Assembly (NCBI RefSeq): GCF_007997215.1
Contig: NZ_VORW01000001.1
Location: 186,001 to 250,000 of the forward strand
Length of the DNA: 64,000 nt
Reading direction: 5' to 3'
From: Algoriphagus aquimarinus
GTDB lineage: Bacteria; Bacteroidota; Bacteroidia; Cytophagales; Cyclobacteriaceae
This document shows, piece after piece, positions 26,524 through 36,260 of this stretch (the stretch's first letter is position 1; each line of letters begins with the position of its first letter). The notes under the pieces are model-generated. The model did not search any database, was not told the origin of the DNA, and saw only the letters and a list, made by a program, of their open reading frames with translations. A program made the position numbers and the translations under genes.

Positions 26524-29500
26524 TTAAGCAATTGATTTCTTAAGTGATTGATGATACATCACAGGCAGCACATACAAGGTAAGTATCATGGATATCAGCA
26601 GTCCAAAGCAAACTACAGCACCTAAAGGCCCCCAAAGAGATGAGCCACTTACAATCATCGGCACCACGCCAACGGCAGCCGCAAAAGAAGTGAGAAATAT
26701 GGGGCGCATTCTACGCTTACCGGCAGCCACCGCTGCTTCCGCCAATAACATTCCGTTCTTGTTGCGGAGCTCTTCAGCATAATCAATCAGGATAATGCCA
26801 TTGCGCACGACGATACCCATAAGGCTCATTATTCCGAGGAAGGAGGTAAGCCCAAAAGGATAACCGGTAAGTACTAAACCCATAGCCGCACCCAGAAAAC
26901 TTAAAGGCATGGTCAGCATCACTAAAAAGACTAATCTCGATCGCTTAAACTGGAAAAGCAAAATAAAATAAATCAACATTACGCCTGCCAGCATGGCTTT
27001 GCTCAGCGGTGTATAATTTTCCAATTCACTTTCCTCCTCACCGCCATACGTGAGTTGAACATCGGAACCTGTTTTTATTTTTTTGAGTTCCGGCTTTAGT
27101 TCAGCTAATATTTTATAAGGTAGCACCCCTCTTTTTACATCCGCTCGCACCGTAATAGTTCGTACACCGTTCCTGCGGATAATTTGCCCTTCGCTCCAGT
27201 CGGTGGTTATGGTAGTTACCTGTCGCACAGGAACTGTGGCACTCAAAAACAGGGATGTTACATTTTGATTTTCGATATCATCAAAACCATCTCTTTTATC
27301 GATTGGATTAATGACCTTCACATCTACCGGATAATCTCCTTCCCAAACTGTACCTATAGGTATCCCAGAGAAACCAGATGCTATTGAAGAGGCGATTAGT
27401 CCTCGGGTCAACCCTAACCGGTTGGCGAGTTCATCATTCACATCTACACGCACACCCTGCCTTTTATTAAGATAATCCGTACGCGCCCATATAACAGCAT
27501 CGTTTTGTTGCATTATACTTTTTACATTTTCAGCGATGGCTTTTATGGAATCAATGTTGTTACCGGAAATCCGTACTTCAATCGGAGCGGTTGTGCTCAG
27601 CATATCCAATTGTTTCATGCGCACATAGGCATTTGGAAAAATATTGCGTTTTGCTTCATATTCATCCAATATTGCCACGGCATCGTCGGCTGTTATGGTA
27701 TTGACTACCAACTGCGCATAATTTTTTGATGGGAAATTAGGTGCGTAGGTAGTGTGGAAACGTGGTGAGCTGGTACCCATGAAGGAGGCTACATTAACCA
27801 CCCGACTATCACTCATGAGCAATACCTCCATACTATCGGCAACAGCAACTGTTTGGGCAAGTGTGTATCCTTCCGGTAGATAAATTTCTACGGCAAACTG
27901 ATTCCTCTCCACTTTTGGAAATAACTGTCGTGGCAACAGTGCCATGATTGCTCCGCCTAATAAAATGGAGAGTAAGCCTACCAGCATGGTCAGCTTTGGT
28001 CCTCTGAAGGCACTTTCGAGTGTGCTATTATAAAACTGTTGCACCCAATCGAGTAGTGACTTCTTATCGGCTTTTGCTTCTTCCGCTTCTCCTTTCCTGA
28101 CTCCTTTTTTGATAAATACATAGCTCATGTAAGGAACCAGAAAGTAGGCCACCAGCATAGACGTAAACAAGGCCACACCAATGGTAACAGGCAGAGAACC
28201 AACAAAATCACCGGTCATTCCAGATAAGAAAAATACCAAAGGAACATAGGTAGCGATAATGGCAAGGGTAGCAGAAAATACCGGAACAAAAAGTTCTGTC
28301 GCACTTTTCCAGGCAGCATCCCAGGGCGTTTCGCCATGATCTAATTTTTCTACATGACTATCAATAACAACAATGGCATTATCCACCACCATGCCTAATA
28401 CAACGATTAATCCTGCAAGCGAAACGGTGTGTAGTTCAACACCTAATAAATATAAAATGCCTACGGTTATAAAAATGGTAATGGGGATCGTTACGCCGGC
28501 AACCGCAGCTACCCGTAAAGGCAATAACAACATCGTAACGATGATCACAGCGATAATAGCAATGAAAAATTCTTTCAGGAAATGAATAATGGAACGATCT
28601 ACGGCTGTTGGCATATCAGCAATCTTATCCAGATTTACATCAGAAGAAATTTTAGTCCGGATGGAAGCGAGGGATTGATCCACCTGTTTCCCAAAATCAA
28701 CAATGTTGTTGCCAGGTTGCATTTCCAATGACACCAGCAAGCTTTTTGCCCCATTGTTTTTTATGAAAGAGTCAGGTTCCTTATATTTTCTAACTACAGT
28801 AGCAATATCTTTCATCCGGATGATGTTACCAGCAGGATCGGCATACACGATTTGGTTTTTAATGTCTTCTTCCGATTTGAAATTTGCTGGAATATGTATC
28901 GGTGTAATCAATTCTGAATTATTGAGTTCGCCACCGTAATACACAGCACCCTCCAATTGCATGGCGGCAAGCACCGTAATAGGACGCACACCGTAATAAG
29001 CCAGTTTAGCATTATCCAGATAAATGGCTATCTGTTCCTGTTGAATTCCGTAGTGTTTTACTTTAGAAACGGCCTTTATTTTTCGCAATTCCGTTTCGAT
29101 AATTTTCAATTCTTTCTCCAGCTCTTTATAGGTTTTGCTTTCTGATTGTATGGTAAGTAGCAAAGCGGCTGTATCGCCAAAATCATTGTTGGCAATCAGC
29201 GCAAGTACCTGCGGTGGCAACTGTAATTTTAATTCGCTGAGGCCGAATTTTATTTTATCCCAAAAGCCATCAGGGTCTTTTACGTTGTTGTTTACTTCCA
29301 CAAACACAACCAACATTCCTTCTCTGGATATGGAATACGTTTTCTCCCGGTTTACTTCTTTAAAACCGTAAAGAAAACTTTCCACTTTGGTGGCTAATTG
29401 GTCTTCCACCTGTTCGGAAGTAGCCCCCGGAAATACACCGATGATCAATCCCTGTCGAATGATGAACTCAGGAAATTCATTTCGGGGCATTACCCAAAGA

Positions 29501-29598
29501 GAAAATATACCAAACAACACCAACAGACTTGTTATGGTAATGGCTATTTGCTTATACCTCATAGCCAATTCTATGACATTAAACTTATGTGTCGTCAT
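26524..29598 (-). CDS. RND (HAE1/AcrB-type) efflux transporter
   Basis: 1024 residues, normal for the family. The first helix (QIAITITSLLVLFGIFSLW) is followed by a PRNEFPEFIIRQGLI periplasmic start, and VLGMVVDNAIVVIDSHVE carries the proton-relay Asp region of TM4. The C-terminal half has MSLMGIVVRNGIILIDYAEE. It is a proton-driven exporter of drugs or other hydrophobic compounds, working with the adaptor and TolC on either side. Confidence 0.93.
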   Translation of the reverse strand: MTTHKFNVIELAMRYKQIAITITSLLVLFGIFSLWVMPRNEFPEFIIRQGLIIGVFPGATSEQVEDQLATKVESFLYGFKEVNREKTYSISREGMLVVFVEVNNNVKDPDGFWDKIKFGLSELKLQLPPQVLALIANNDFGDTAALLLTIQSESKTYKELEKELKIIETELRKIKAVSKVKHYGIQQEQIAIYLDNAKLAYYGVRPITVLAAMQLEGAVYYGGELNNSELITPIHIPANFKSEEDIKNQIVYADPAGNIIRMKDIATVVRKYKEPDSFIKNNGAKSLLVSLEMQPGNNIVDFGKQVDQSLASIRTKISSDVNLDKIADMPTAVDRSIIHFLKEFFIAIIAVIIVTMLLLPLRVAAVAGVTIPITIFITVGILYLLGVELHTVSLAGLIVVLGMVVDNAIVVIDSHVEKLDHGETPWDAAWKSATELFVPVFSATLAIIATYVPLVFFLSGMTGDFVGSLPVTIGVALFTSMLVAYFLVPYMSYVFIKKGVRKGEAEEAKADKKSLLDWVQQFYNSTLESAFRGPKLTMLVGLLSILLGGAIMALLPRQLFPKVERNQFAVEIYLPEGYTLAQTVAVADSMEVLLMSDSRVVNVASFMGTSSPRFHTTYAPNFPSKNYAQLVVNTITADDAVAILDEYEAKRNIFPNAYVRMKQLDMLSTTAPIEVRISGNNIDSIKAIAENVKSIMQQNDAVIWARTDYLNKRQGVRVDVNDELANRLGLTRGLIASSIASGFSGIPIGTVWEGDYPVDVKVINPIDKRDGFDDIENQNVTSLFLSATVPVRQVTTITTDWSEGQIIRRNGVRTITVRADVKRGVLPYKILAELKPELKKIKTGSDVQLTYGGEEESELENYTPLSKAMLAGVMLIYFILLFQFKRSRLVFLVMLTMPLSFLGAAMGLVLTGYPFGLTSFLGIMSLMGIVVRNGIILIDYAEELRNKNGMLLAEAAVAAGKRRMRPIFLTSFAAAVGVVPMIVSGSSLWGPLGAVVCFGLLISMILTLYVLPVMYHQSLKKSIA

Positions 29599-29602
29599 GA
29601 TG

Positions 29603-30643
29603 CTATTTTATAATGTTTACCTGTGAGCCCTGGCGAAGTTTGTCTTGCCCTGCCACAATGATTTTATCACCTTCTTTCAAATTTCCGCTGACCAGAATTT
29701 TTTGGTCGATTAAAGCAATGGTTTTCACCGCTCGCTTTTGAGCCGTGTTATTTTCTATCACATATACAAACTGCGTCCCTTGTAAATCCTGCTGCATTGC
29801 TTTGTTAGAGATAAGAACACCGGTCGCCTTGTTTTGGGTTGCAAAGTTGACTGTACAAACCATACCCGGCTTAATGGCTAAATCAGAATTGTCAACTTCA
29901 AGTCTTACCGGATAGGAGTGTGAAAATATATCAGCCGAAACACCAATTTCTCTTACAATACCGGTGATTGTTTTAGAGATAGCTCCAACAGTAATGATGG
30001 CCTGATCTCCCTTTTTGAACGAACTGATCTCATCTTCTGGTACGGGAATTTTTACATATACTTTACTGATGTCGAATAATTCAAAAACTGTAATATTTGG
30101 AAATACATTCTCTCCCTCCTGAATCGATTTTTTACCTATCACACCCGCTGTAAAAGCATATAGTTTTGTATCGTCAAGTCCTTTTTTTGCAATGGCTGTA
30201 GCCGATTTTGCCTGACTTAATCCTGTTTCTACCTCCACCCATTTTATTTCAGACAGGGTACCATTTTCATGCATCGGCATTAACCGGTTATACGCATCCT
30301 GTGCCTGTTGTAATTTTTGAAATGCCATCTGGTAGGTGTTCTCCATAGTCGATGGATTTAGTTGTGCCAGCAACTGGCCTTTGTTTACCTGCTGTCCTTC
30401 TTCTACTGCTATTTTCGAAACGGTTCCCGGCACCGAGAAACTGAGTGGTGTATTTTTCTTTGGCACCACAACCCCGGAATACCCAACTGTATGGCTTCCT
30501 TTAAATTGAATTACTTCTTCTGTTTTAACATTAAGGGAAATGTGCTTCGCACTTTCCGATGATGTATTCTCTCCTGACGAGCATCCGGCCAGGATAACGG
30601 AAAACCAAAGAGCGATGTGCAGTTTATTGACTTTCATATTCAT
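29603..30643 (-). CDS. RND efflux periplasmic adaptor (MFP) lipoprotein
   Basis: 346 residues. The N-terminal lipoprotein signal has lipobox LAGC (Cys21). An HlyD/AcrA-like lipoyl-hairpin part (VPKKNTPLSFSVPGTVSK and VEEGQQVNKGQLLAQLNP) is followed by barrel domains ending with AGQDKLRQGSQVNI. It links the RND pump to TolC. It is first in the efflux operon, 65 bases after the TetR gene, with a TetR-type operator in that gap. Confidence 0.92.
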   Translation of the reverse strand: MNMKVNKLHIALWFSVILAGCSSGENTSSESAKHISLNVKTEEVIQFKGSHTVGYSGVVVPKKNTPLSFSVPGTVSKIAVEEGQQVNKGQLLAQLNPSTMENTYQMAFQKLQQAQDAYNRLMPMHENGTLSEIKWVEVETGLSQAKSATAIAKKGLDDTKLYAFTAGVIGKKSIQEGENVFPNITVFELFDISKVYVKIPVPEDEISSFKKGDQAIITVGAISKTITGIVREIGVSADIFSHSYPVRLEVDNSDLAIKPGMVCTVNFATQNKATGVLISNKAMQQDLQGTQFVYVIENNTAQKRAVKTIALIDQKILVSGNLKEGDKIIVAGQDKLRQGSQVNIIK

Positions 30644-30665
30644 TGTTAGTTCTATTAATTACAAT

Positions 30666-30690
30666 TAGACTATTTTAGTTTTTTGGTCGA
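30666..30690. promoter_or_regulatory. TetR operator upstream of the efflux operon
   Basis: The right half tttggtcga (30682-30690) and the preceding spacer ttagttt are identical to the site upstream of tetR. The left half (30666-30674) is degenerate, with 5 of 9 positions kept. The layout is 9-7-9 bases, 22 bases upstream of the adaptor start codon. Confidence 0.7.
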
Positions 30691-30708
30691 TAATGGGTTA
30701 AAAAAAAA

Positions 30709-31302
30709 TTACCTCGCTATGATTCCATAAAAAAGCACGTTCAGCAATCCTTCAAACCGATTTTCTGTTTTTGCATAATTGTTTTTAATGAATAAAGGAT
30801 ATTCTAAACCCTTCAGTGCTGTGACCAGGGCAAAGGCGGTGAGGTTGATGTCTTCTATTTTAAAATCACCTTCTTCAACACCCGTCTTCAATATTCCTTT
30901 GATGGTGTTAACCTCTTCGGTGTCATACTTCACTCTGACATTTTCAATGAAACTGTAATGCTCCAGATATTCATCTTTTAAAGCACTGTATAGATTGGTT
31001 AATTTGTTAATAACTTTCATTCTTGTTAAAACATAAGCCCGTATTTTTTTTTCAGAGGTAGTTTCTGCATTGATTGCTTTTGCTATGGCAGCACTTAACA
31101 CATCCGATTCCTTTTCAACGATTGCCTTGAAAATATCTTCTTTGCTTTTGAAGTAATGATAGATGGAACTTTTGCCTTTTCTTGAAGCATGAGCTATTTC
31201 ATCCATTGTGGTTTTCTTAAAACCATATCTGGCAAAGATGGTTTTAGCGGAATTTAGGATGACCTCACTTACATCGTCTTTAATGTCCATTGTTGTTTCC
31301 AT
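30709..31302 (-). CDS. TetR-family repressor of the efflux operon
   Basis: 197 residues. The N-terminal HTH (ILNSAKTIFARYGFKKTTMDEIAHASRKGKSSIYHYFKSKE, about residues 16-55) is followed by a helical ligand-binding domain with no recognisable motif. It lies directly upstream of the pump operon and matched palindromic sites precede both its own start and the adaptor start, so it very likely represses both. Confidence 0.9.
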   Translation of the reverse strand: METTMDIKDDVSEVILNSAKTIFARYGFKKTTMDEIAHASRKGKSSIYHYFKSKEDIFKAIVEKESDVLSAAIAKAINAETTSEKKIRAYVLTRMKVINKLTNLYSALKDEYLEHYSFIENVRVKYDTEEVNTIKGILKTGVEEGDFKIEDINLTAFALVTALKGLEYPLFIKNNYAKTENRFEGLLNVLFYGIIAR

Positions 31303-31323
31303 TGTTTCTTCCCAAACTATTTA

Positions 31324-31348
31324 TCGACCAAATTAGTTTTTTGGTCGA
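31324..31348. promoter_or_regulatory. TetR autoregulatory operator
   Basis: Perfect 9-base inverted arms tcgaccaaa (31324-31332) and tttggtcga (31340-31348) are separated by 7 bases and lie 21 bases upstream of the tetR start codon. The same architecture recurs upstream of the efflux adaptor. Confidence 0.8.
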
Positions 31349-31453
31349 GTGCAAAGATATACATTTTTTTTAAACCCACTCTTTTAAGAATTCTTTCGGT
31401 TGGGGAGTTTAGCTCAAACAAGCTGATTTTTGCATAAATTTGAGCGGCTCATG

Positions 31454-31885
31454 TTAAGATTCACTCCTTAATGCGCTATACACACATCTTGCGAGGGCGA
31501 CCGGTTCTTTATTATCGGGCTGAAACAATTCTACATCAACCTTAATGATTGTCTTCCCTTGTTTAATTATTCGTGCTTTTGCTTGTACATCCGCCTTAAC
31601 GGCTGCATGTAAATAATCAATGCGCATATCAATGGTGTTCAGCCTGTCATTGGGTGAATGTAAAGCCGTTGCCCCGGCCACTCCTCCGGCAGTATCGGCA
31701 ATGGCGGCCAGAATACCTCCATGCCAGCGGCCTTGTATAAAATCACCAATAAACTCTTCTTTGAATGGAACATGAATATGAACCGAGCCTGCTGTAATCT
31801 CAACTATTTTTAAACCGAGTATTTTGTTAGCAGGCATCATGTTTTCGATGGCGTGCTTCAATATTTGAAAATCATTTTCGTGCAT
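31454..31885 (-). CDS. PaaI-type hotdog thioesterase
   Basis: 143 residues. The hotdog pattern has HVPFKEEFIGDFIQGRWHGGILAAIADTAGGVAGATAL (about residues 36-73), where the WHGG...D part is the usual catalytic helix start, and MRIDYLHAAVKADVQAKARI follows. It hydrolyses an acyl-CoA thioester, probably aromatic or long-chain; the substrate is not evident. It is the last gene of the oxidoreductase cargo cluster. Confidence 0.85.
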   Translation of the reverse strand: MHENDFQILKHAIENMMPANKILGLKIVEITAGSVHIHVPFKEEFIGDFIQGRWHGGILAAIADTAGGVAGATALHSPNDRLNTIDMRIDYLHAAVKADVQAKARIIKQGKTIIKVDVELFQPDNKEPVALARCVYSALRSES

Positions 31886-31937
31886 GGTTAATTTTTTTTT
31901 AGTAGAATTTATTTTTACTGACCCAAACTTCGCCTCA

Positions 31938-32426
31938 TTAATCGCTTATTTCACCTATTGCAAATTGGTAGGAGCGAAAAATAATTTTTTTAATCTCATC
32001 GGCCTCCTCTTCGTTTCTGGGCGCGTAAACCATTATGAAGTTTGGCGGCAACCATCCTTTATGCACTACAGGATGCAATTCGCCCCAACCCAGTTCAATT
32101 ACTTTTTTTACATCACGCTGCGGGAGGCCTAAGTGCATACTGCCATCCGGAGCAGGATGAAAATGCGCAAATTCCGTTTCAACCATAAAAGCATTACAAT
32201 GTGTGCACATTTTTTCTTCTGACATACACATGGCCTGTGCTCCGGGTACAGAGATTTTGCTATACTCCTTTGAAATATCAGGAAGCGAGAATGCCCAACC
32301 AATGAGTTCATCCACCAGCTTTCTGTCTTTTGGTTGTTGATCCAATTGCATGTGAGGATTGCTCGGTGTGGTAGTTGGTTTGGCTCCTGTTCTTTTTGGA
32401 AGCTCAAAATCATAATGTAAGGTCAT
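31938..32426 (-). CDS. DUF5519/luciferase-domain-like protein
   Basis: 162 residues. The FAHFHPAPDGSMHLGLP stretch with WGELHPVVHKG is the pattern of the DUF5519 (named luciferase in Pfam) family, of unknown enzymology despite the name. There is no signal peptide. It lies 13 bases downstream of the dioxygenase-like gene. The His-rich stretch could bind a metal. Confidence 0.7.
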   Translation of the reverse strand: MTLHYDFELPKRTGAKPTTTPSNPHMQLDQQPKDRKLVDELIGWAFSLPDISKEYSKISVPGAQAMCMSEEKMCTHCNAFMVETEFAHFHPAPDGSMHLGLPQRDVKKVIELGWGELHPVVHKGWLPPNFIMVYAPRNEEEADEIKKIIFRSYQFAIGEISD

Positions 32427-32439
32427 GTTATACTATTGT

Positions 32440-33360
32440 TTAATGGGTTGATTCAATGATGAAACTACGGTCGCTAAATGCAGGCAAAAGACTTTCATAG
32501 GTGTGCTCTATAGTATCGTTGGTATTCAGCATAGCCATAGAATAAATTAGCGGCACATAATGATCGGGAGTCGGGGCAGCCATTTTTCCAAATTTTGTTT
32601 TTTCATAATTCATCAAACTTTTTATGTCGCGGTCCACCACTCTCTGTTTTATCCATTCATCAAATTCCTTATCCCATCCATACAAGGTTTTATCGCCTTT
32701 GAAAAGTCTGGAACTTGCCAATTGAAGATTATGAACAACGGAACCGCTGCCGATAATCAAAACACCCTTCGTTCTTAATTTCTTCAGTTGAACTGCTAAC
32801 TCATAGTGGTATTGAGGAGATTGATAATAATCAATGCTCATCTGAAAAACCGGTACATTGGCATCTGGGAAAAGATGACGAAGCATGGGCCAATTGCCAT
32901 GATCGAAACCCCATTCGGTTGTAGTTCTAATTGCAGGGATGGCTTCTGCTACATTTTTGGCAAATTCCGGAGCACCTGGAGCCATGTATTTTATAGTGTA
33001 ATATTCGGGAGGGAAACCGTAAAAATCGTAAATCGTTTCCGGCCACGGAGAAACATTTACGTATGTGCCTTTGGTACACCAGTGTGCTGATACTACCAAT
33101 ATGGCTTTAATTTCTTTTGGATATTTTTTTCGTAAGTCAACACCTAAATCAAAAAGATAAGTTAAAAAAGGATTCGCTTTATGAGGAAGGTGTATGTCCA
33201 TTGGGTTTCCGTGCGAAGTAAAAAGAACCGGAAGGGTTACTTCCTGTTCGGGTAAGCCGGTTATCGAATTGGCCCAGCTCTTTACATTTGAAGTCCCAAA
33301 ACCTATTGTTGCTGCTCCCATTATTTTTATAAAGTCTGATCGGTTCATTTTACAATTCAA
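32440..33360 (-). CDS. LigB-type dioxygenase, YgiD/DODA-like, with Tat-like leader
   Basis: 306 residues. The LigB (class III extradiol dioxygenase) pattern is seen as LFTSHGNPM near residue 47, VVSAHWCTKGTYV with its His near residue 93, and WGFDHGNWPMLRHLFP. The N-terminus MNCKMNRSDFIKIMGAAT looks like a secretion leader but lacks a twin Arg. Relatives open DOPA-like catechols. The zinc or iron ligands appear intact. Confidence 0.85.
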   Translation of the reverse strand: MNCKMNRSDFIKIMGAATIGFGTSNVKSWANSITGLPEQEVTLPVLFTSHGNPMDIHLPHKANPFLTYLFDLGVDLRKKYPKEIKAILVVSAHWCTKGTYVNVSPWPETIYDFYGFPPEYYTIKYMAPGAPEFAKNVAEAIPAIRTTTEWGFDHGNWPMLRHLFPDANVPVFQMSIDYYQSPQYHYELAVQLKKLRTKGVLIIGSGSVVHNLQLASSRLFKGDKTLYGWDKEFDEWIKQRVVDRDIKSLMNYEKTKFGKMAAPTPDHYVPLIYSMAMLNTNDTIEHTYESLLPAFSDRSFIIESTH

Positions 33361-33405
33361 AAGGGAATTTAAATCGGACGCACGTTACTCCGCTACCGGA
33401 TAAAG

Positions 33406-34071
33406 TCATTCTGATGAAATAGAAAGTTCTTGCTGGTAATACTTTTCATCATCAACAATGTCCAGCATAAAGCGGGCAACATCTTTTCGGCTGATGGTCA
33501 TGTTTAGTTTTTTATCGCCTTTAATGCTTACCCGAACTTGCTTCTGCTTTTCACTGCTGCTAAGGCCAACCGGTCGAACAGATGTCCATTTCAGTCCGCT
33601 TGTACGAAGTACTCTTTCCTGATCTTCATGACCTGCGTAGGCTACACCAACGTTGGTCTTTTTGATAAGAAATTTAAATATCCAATTTGTTTCTTTGTAG
33701 CTATCGCCTGTTCCCCAGGCTGAAACAGTTATCACCCGCTTTACACCGTTTTCATTCATTGCGAAAATTATATTTTTCATACTTGTATACAATAAATCAA
33801 GTGGCGAAGTCACTTTTGCCCAAGGCAGGTCAGATTTCCTTCCAATGTTGAGCGCAACAAAGATGGCATGTGTTTCCTTGATAACTTTCCTCACATCATC
33901 TATACGCATAGGATTTCCTTCAATGACTTGTAGATTGGGATTTGCAAGTTTGATTTTTTGTTTGTCGCGAACCAATGCTTTTACAACCCAACCTTTTTCC
34001 AGGGCTTGTTTTACAATTTCAATTCCAGTTCGGCCATTGGCGCCTAATACGGCTATTGCTTTTATGTCCAT
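33406..34071 (-). CDS. NAD(P)-binding NmrA/SDR-like oxidoreductase
   Basis: 221 residues. The nucleotide-binding loop AVLGANGRTGIEIVKQALEKGW is at residues 7-28, then KALVRDKQKIKLANPNLQVIEG as in atypical SDRs that bind NAD(P). VITVSAWGTGDSYKETN follows. It is probably an NAD(P)H-sensing or flavin-reductase-like protein; the substrate is unknown. It shares one base with the DoxX-like gene upstream. Confidence 0.82.
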   Translation of the reverse strand: MDIKAIAVLGANGRTGIEIVKQALEKGWVVKALVRDKQKIKLANPNLQVIEGNPMRIDDVRKVIKETHAIFVALNIGRKSDLPWAKVTSPLDLLYTSMKNIIFAMNENGVKRVITVSAWGTGDSYKETNWIFKFLIKKTNVGVAYAGHEDQERVLRTSGLKWTSVRPVGLSSSEKQKQVRVSIKGDKKLNMTISRKDVARFMLDIVDDEKYYQQELSISSE

Positions 34072-34448
34072 TATTTTTTCGTAAAACTTGCCAGCATTTC
34101 GGGATTGCGCAGGTAATTACCAATCCAGATCACAGTCAAAATAATGGCAGGCATTATAAACGATTCCTCATGTTGTAGATGAGTGGCAATGGCTCCACCA
34201 AAGTGGGCGGTTAACAAAAGAAACCCAAGGGAGGATGTTCTGGGAATAATAAATAAAATGATGAAAATCAATTCGCCAATTCCTATAAACGTGAGGTTAT
34301 CAATCAATCCCCATTTAGTGAAATTAGTTACCAATTCTTCAGCGTGTGTCAGTTTCATGGTGGCGCTCATAATAACCAACGCACCCACTAGTCCAATTAT
34401 CACCCATGCGGCAATTTTTCTTGTTTTACTCTTTGTTTGCTTTTCCAT
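34071..34448 (-). CDS. DoxX-like small membrane protein
   Basis: 125 residues from MEKQTKSKTRKIAAWVIIGL (ATG at 34448), preferred over an in-frame ATG at 34511. Four membrane helices are visible, with GALVIMSATMKLTHAEELV and LLLTAHFGGAIATHLQHEE matching the DoxX-like pattern. Such proteins are linked to redox or quinone functions. It overlaps the NmrA-like gene by one base. Confidence 0.75.
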   Translation of the reverse strand: MEKQTKSKTRKIAAWVIIGLVGALVIMSATMKLTHAEELVTNFTKWGLIDNLTFIGIGELIFIILFIIPRTSSLGFLLLTAHFGGAIATHLQHEESFIMPAIILTVIWIGNYLRNPEMLASFTKK

Positions 34449-34559
34449 GATGGTTTTGTTTACTAAATGAATTTCATTTCCATAAATTCTATACTTAAGC
34501 ATGATGCTCAAGCAAGAACTGCCAAGTAGTTCACTTACCTGGTTTATATCCGATCAAAA

Positions 34560-34973
34560 TCAGGGCAGGAGATAAACGATTACAGTAATAATCAATCCTG
34601 TACCAAAAGCATAGGCAAGCAATTGCCAGGCTCTTGCTCTGTCTTTCACCCTGAATTCTTTTTGATCGATGGTATCTGTTTTCCCCACCTCTCCTAAATT
34701 GAACATGTGCCCAAATCCGAAATACACGCAGAACTTATTGTACGCCTGTATGAATCCTGTTGCTCCCATTACTGCCGGAATGAAAACTACAAGTCGCATC
34801 CAGTGAGGTGCACTGAACCATAATAAGAGAGAAATGGTAATTACCGTTAGTACCAACCCTGTCCATCCACTTGCTTTTCGCCTTTTGATTTCCTCTCTCC
34901 CCATATTGCAGGTTCCGGGAATATATTTTTCATTGGAAGGGTTGCTTCCATTATTTTCATTAAACGATGACAT
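34560..34973 (-). CDS. Small membrane protein of unknown function
   Basis: 137 residues from MSSFNENNGSNPSNEKYI (ATG at 34973); a longer start at 35045 overlaps the upstream gene. A CNMGREEIKRRKASGW segment precedes two close helices (GLVLTVITISLLLWF and LVVFIPAVMGATGF), and a further helix lies at the C-terminus. I do not recognise a named family. Confidence 0.65.
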   Translation of the reverse strand: MSSFNENNGSNPSNEKYIPGTCNMGREEIKRRKASGWTGLVLTVITISLLLWFSAPHWMRLVVFIPAVMGATGFIQAYNKFCVYFGFGHMFNLGEVGKTDTIDQKEFRVKDRARAWQLLAYAFGTGLIITVIVYLLP

Positions 34974-35016
34974 AAAGGCAATGGCTTGATCGAGTGAAAT
35001 TGCTCTTGTTTTGATT

Positions 35017-35370
35017 TTAGTTAGTTGAATAATAAAAACGTTCATGAATAATTTGGCCGTCCTTCCATTTTTGCACGGCCACCTGGCACATTTTCATGCG
35101 GGGCGCGCCTTTGTAGGTGACATCAAATTCCCATTCTACCATAGTCACATTGTCGCCCACGGCAACTGCTTTTACTTCTGCTCCGTGAAACGTTTCAATC
35201 ATCTGCATCCCTTGAATTTCCCTTTCCCTGTTGGCTGATTTGCCAACCATTGGGGGTTTGGAGTTTTCCTGCATTACTACATCTTCATGATAATACTTTT
35301 CAAAAGCATCCATTTGTTTGCCCGACAGCATTAGCTTGATTAGGTCTTCGATTTTTTCTTTGATGTTCAT
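35017..35370 (-). CDS. SnoaL/NTF2-like small protein
   Basis: 117 residues. The pattern MNIKEKIEDLIKLMLSGKQMDAFEKYYHEDVVMQEN with GDNVTMVEWEFDVTYKGAP and KWKDGQIIHERFYY is typical of the SnoaL-like cone fold, used by polyketide cyclases and many small ligand-binding enzymes. The catalytic role is not evident. It is one of the oxidoreductase cargo genes. Confidence 0.82.
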   Translation of the reverse strand: MNIKEKIEDLIKLMLSGKQMDAFEKYYHEDVVMQENSKPPMVGKSANREREIQGMQMIETFHGAEVKAVAVGDNVTMVEWEFDVTYKGAPRMKMCQVAVQKWKDGQIIHERFYYSTN

Positions 35371-35453
35371 GGTTTGATATTTTTTCGTGTATAAATAAAT
35401 TCGGTTTTAGAGCAGATAACTATGTAAGTGCCGATGTTGAATAAACAGAGAAT

Positions 35454-36215
35454 CTAATATGCCGCCATTCCTCCATCTACCACATTAATGGTTGCAGTTA
35501 TAAATTGGCTATCGTCAGAAGCTAAATACAAAACTACATTGGCTACTTCTTCGGGCTGAACATACCTTCCCAAGGGAATACCTTTTATAAATTCCGCTTT
35601 TATTGCCTCTGCATGTCCTGGAGCCATTCCTTCTTCCAGAGAACGCATCATCCGGTTATCAACGGTCCCCGGATTAACTGTATTTACCCTGATTTTTCGT
35701 GGGGCAGCCTCCTGTGCTGTGGCTCGCATAATACCAATGGTGGCGTGTTTACTTGCATTATAGGCGGTCATTCCTGAGATGCCAATAAGCCCTGCTACGG
35801 AAGATGTAATGATAACACTTCCTCCGTCATTCATTCTTGGTAACACATGCTTCATGCCCAACCAAACCCCTTTCACATTGACAGCAATAACTTTATCAAA
35901 ATTTTCCTCCGGGTATTCTGTAATTGGCTTTACCACCCCTTCGATCCCTGCATTATTGAAGAACACATCTATTTTGCCAAATTTATCTACTGTTTTCTGT
36001 GCATATTTTTCAACATCAGAACTTTGGGTAACATCTGCTACGCAATAATCAACATTTGGTGATTGTAATTCTGTTGCAGCATTTTTCAACGAATCCTCAT
36101 TTACGTCAACAAGCATTATTTTCGCACCGTTTTGTAAAAAAAGTTTGGCGGTAATCAGGCCGATACTGCCGGCACCACCTGTAATGATTGCAACTTTGTT
36201 TTCTAATTTTCCCAT
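35454..36215 (-). CDS. Short-chain dehydrogenase/reductase (classical SDR)
   Basis: 253 residues. TGGAGSIG gives the cofactor loop (residues 12-19), NNAGIEG is at about residue 87, and the catalytic triad is Ser in ITSSVAGL with YNASKHA (Tyr and Lys near residues 151 and 155). PGTVDNRM and VVDGGMAAY end the fold. It is an NAD(P)-dependent alcohol/ketone oxidoreductase with unknown substrate. Confidence 0.93.
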   Translation of the reverse strand: MGKLENKVAIITGGAGSIGLITAKLFLQNGAKIMLVDVNEDSLKNAATELQSPNVDYCVADVTQSSDVEKYAQKTVDKFGKIDVFFNNAGIEGVVKPITEYPEENFDKVIAVNVKGVWLGMKHVLPRMNDGGSVIITSSVAGLIGISGMTAYNASKHATIGIMRATAQEAAPRKIRVNTVNPGTVDNRMMRSLEEGMAPGHAEAIKAEFIKGIPLGRYVQPEEVANVVLYLASDDSQFITATINVVDGGMAAY

Positions 36216-36260
36216 ATTGGTTTCATTTATGAATTTCTACTATTTAAGGTTTTATTTATC

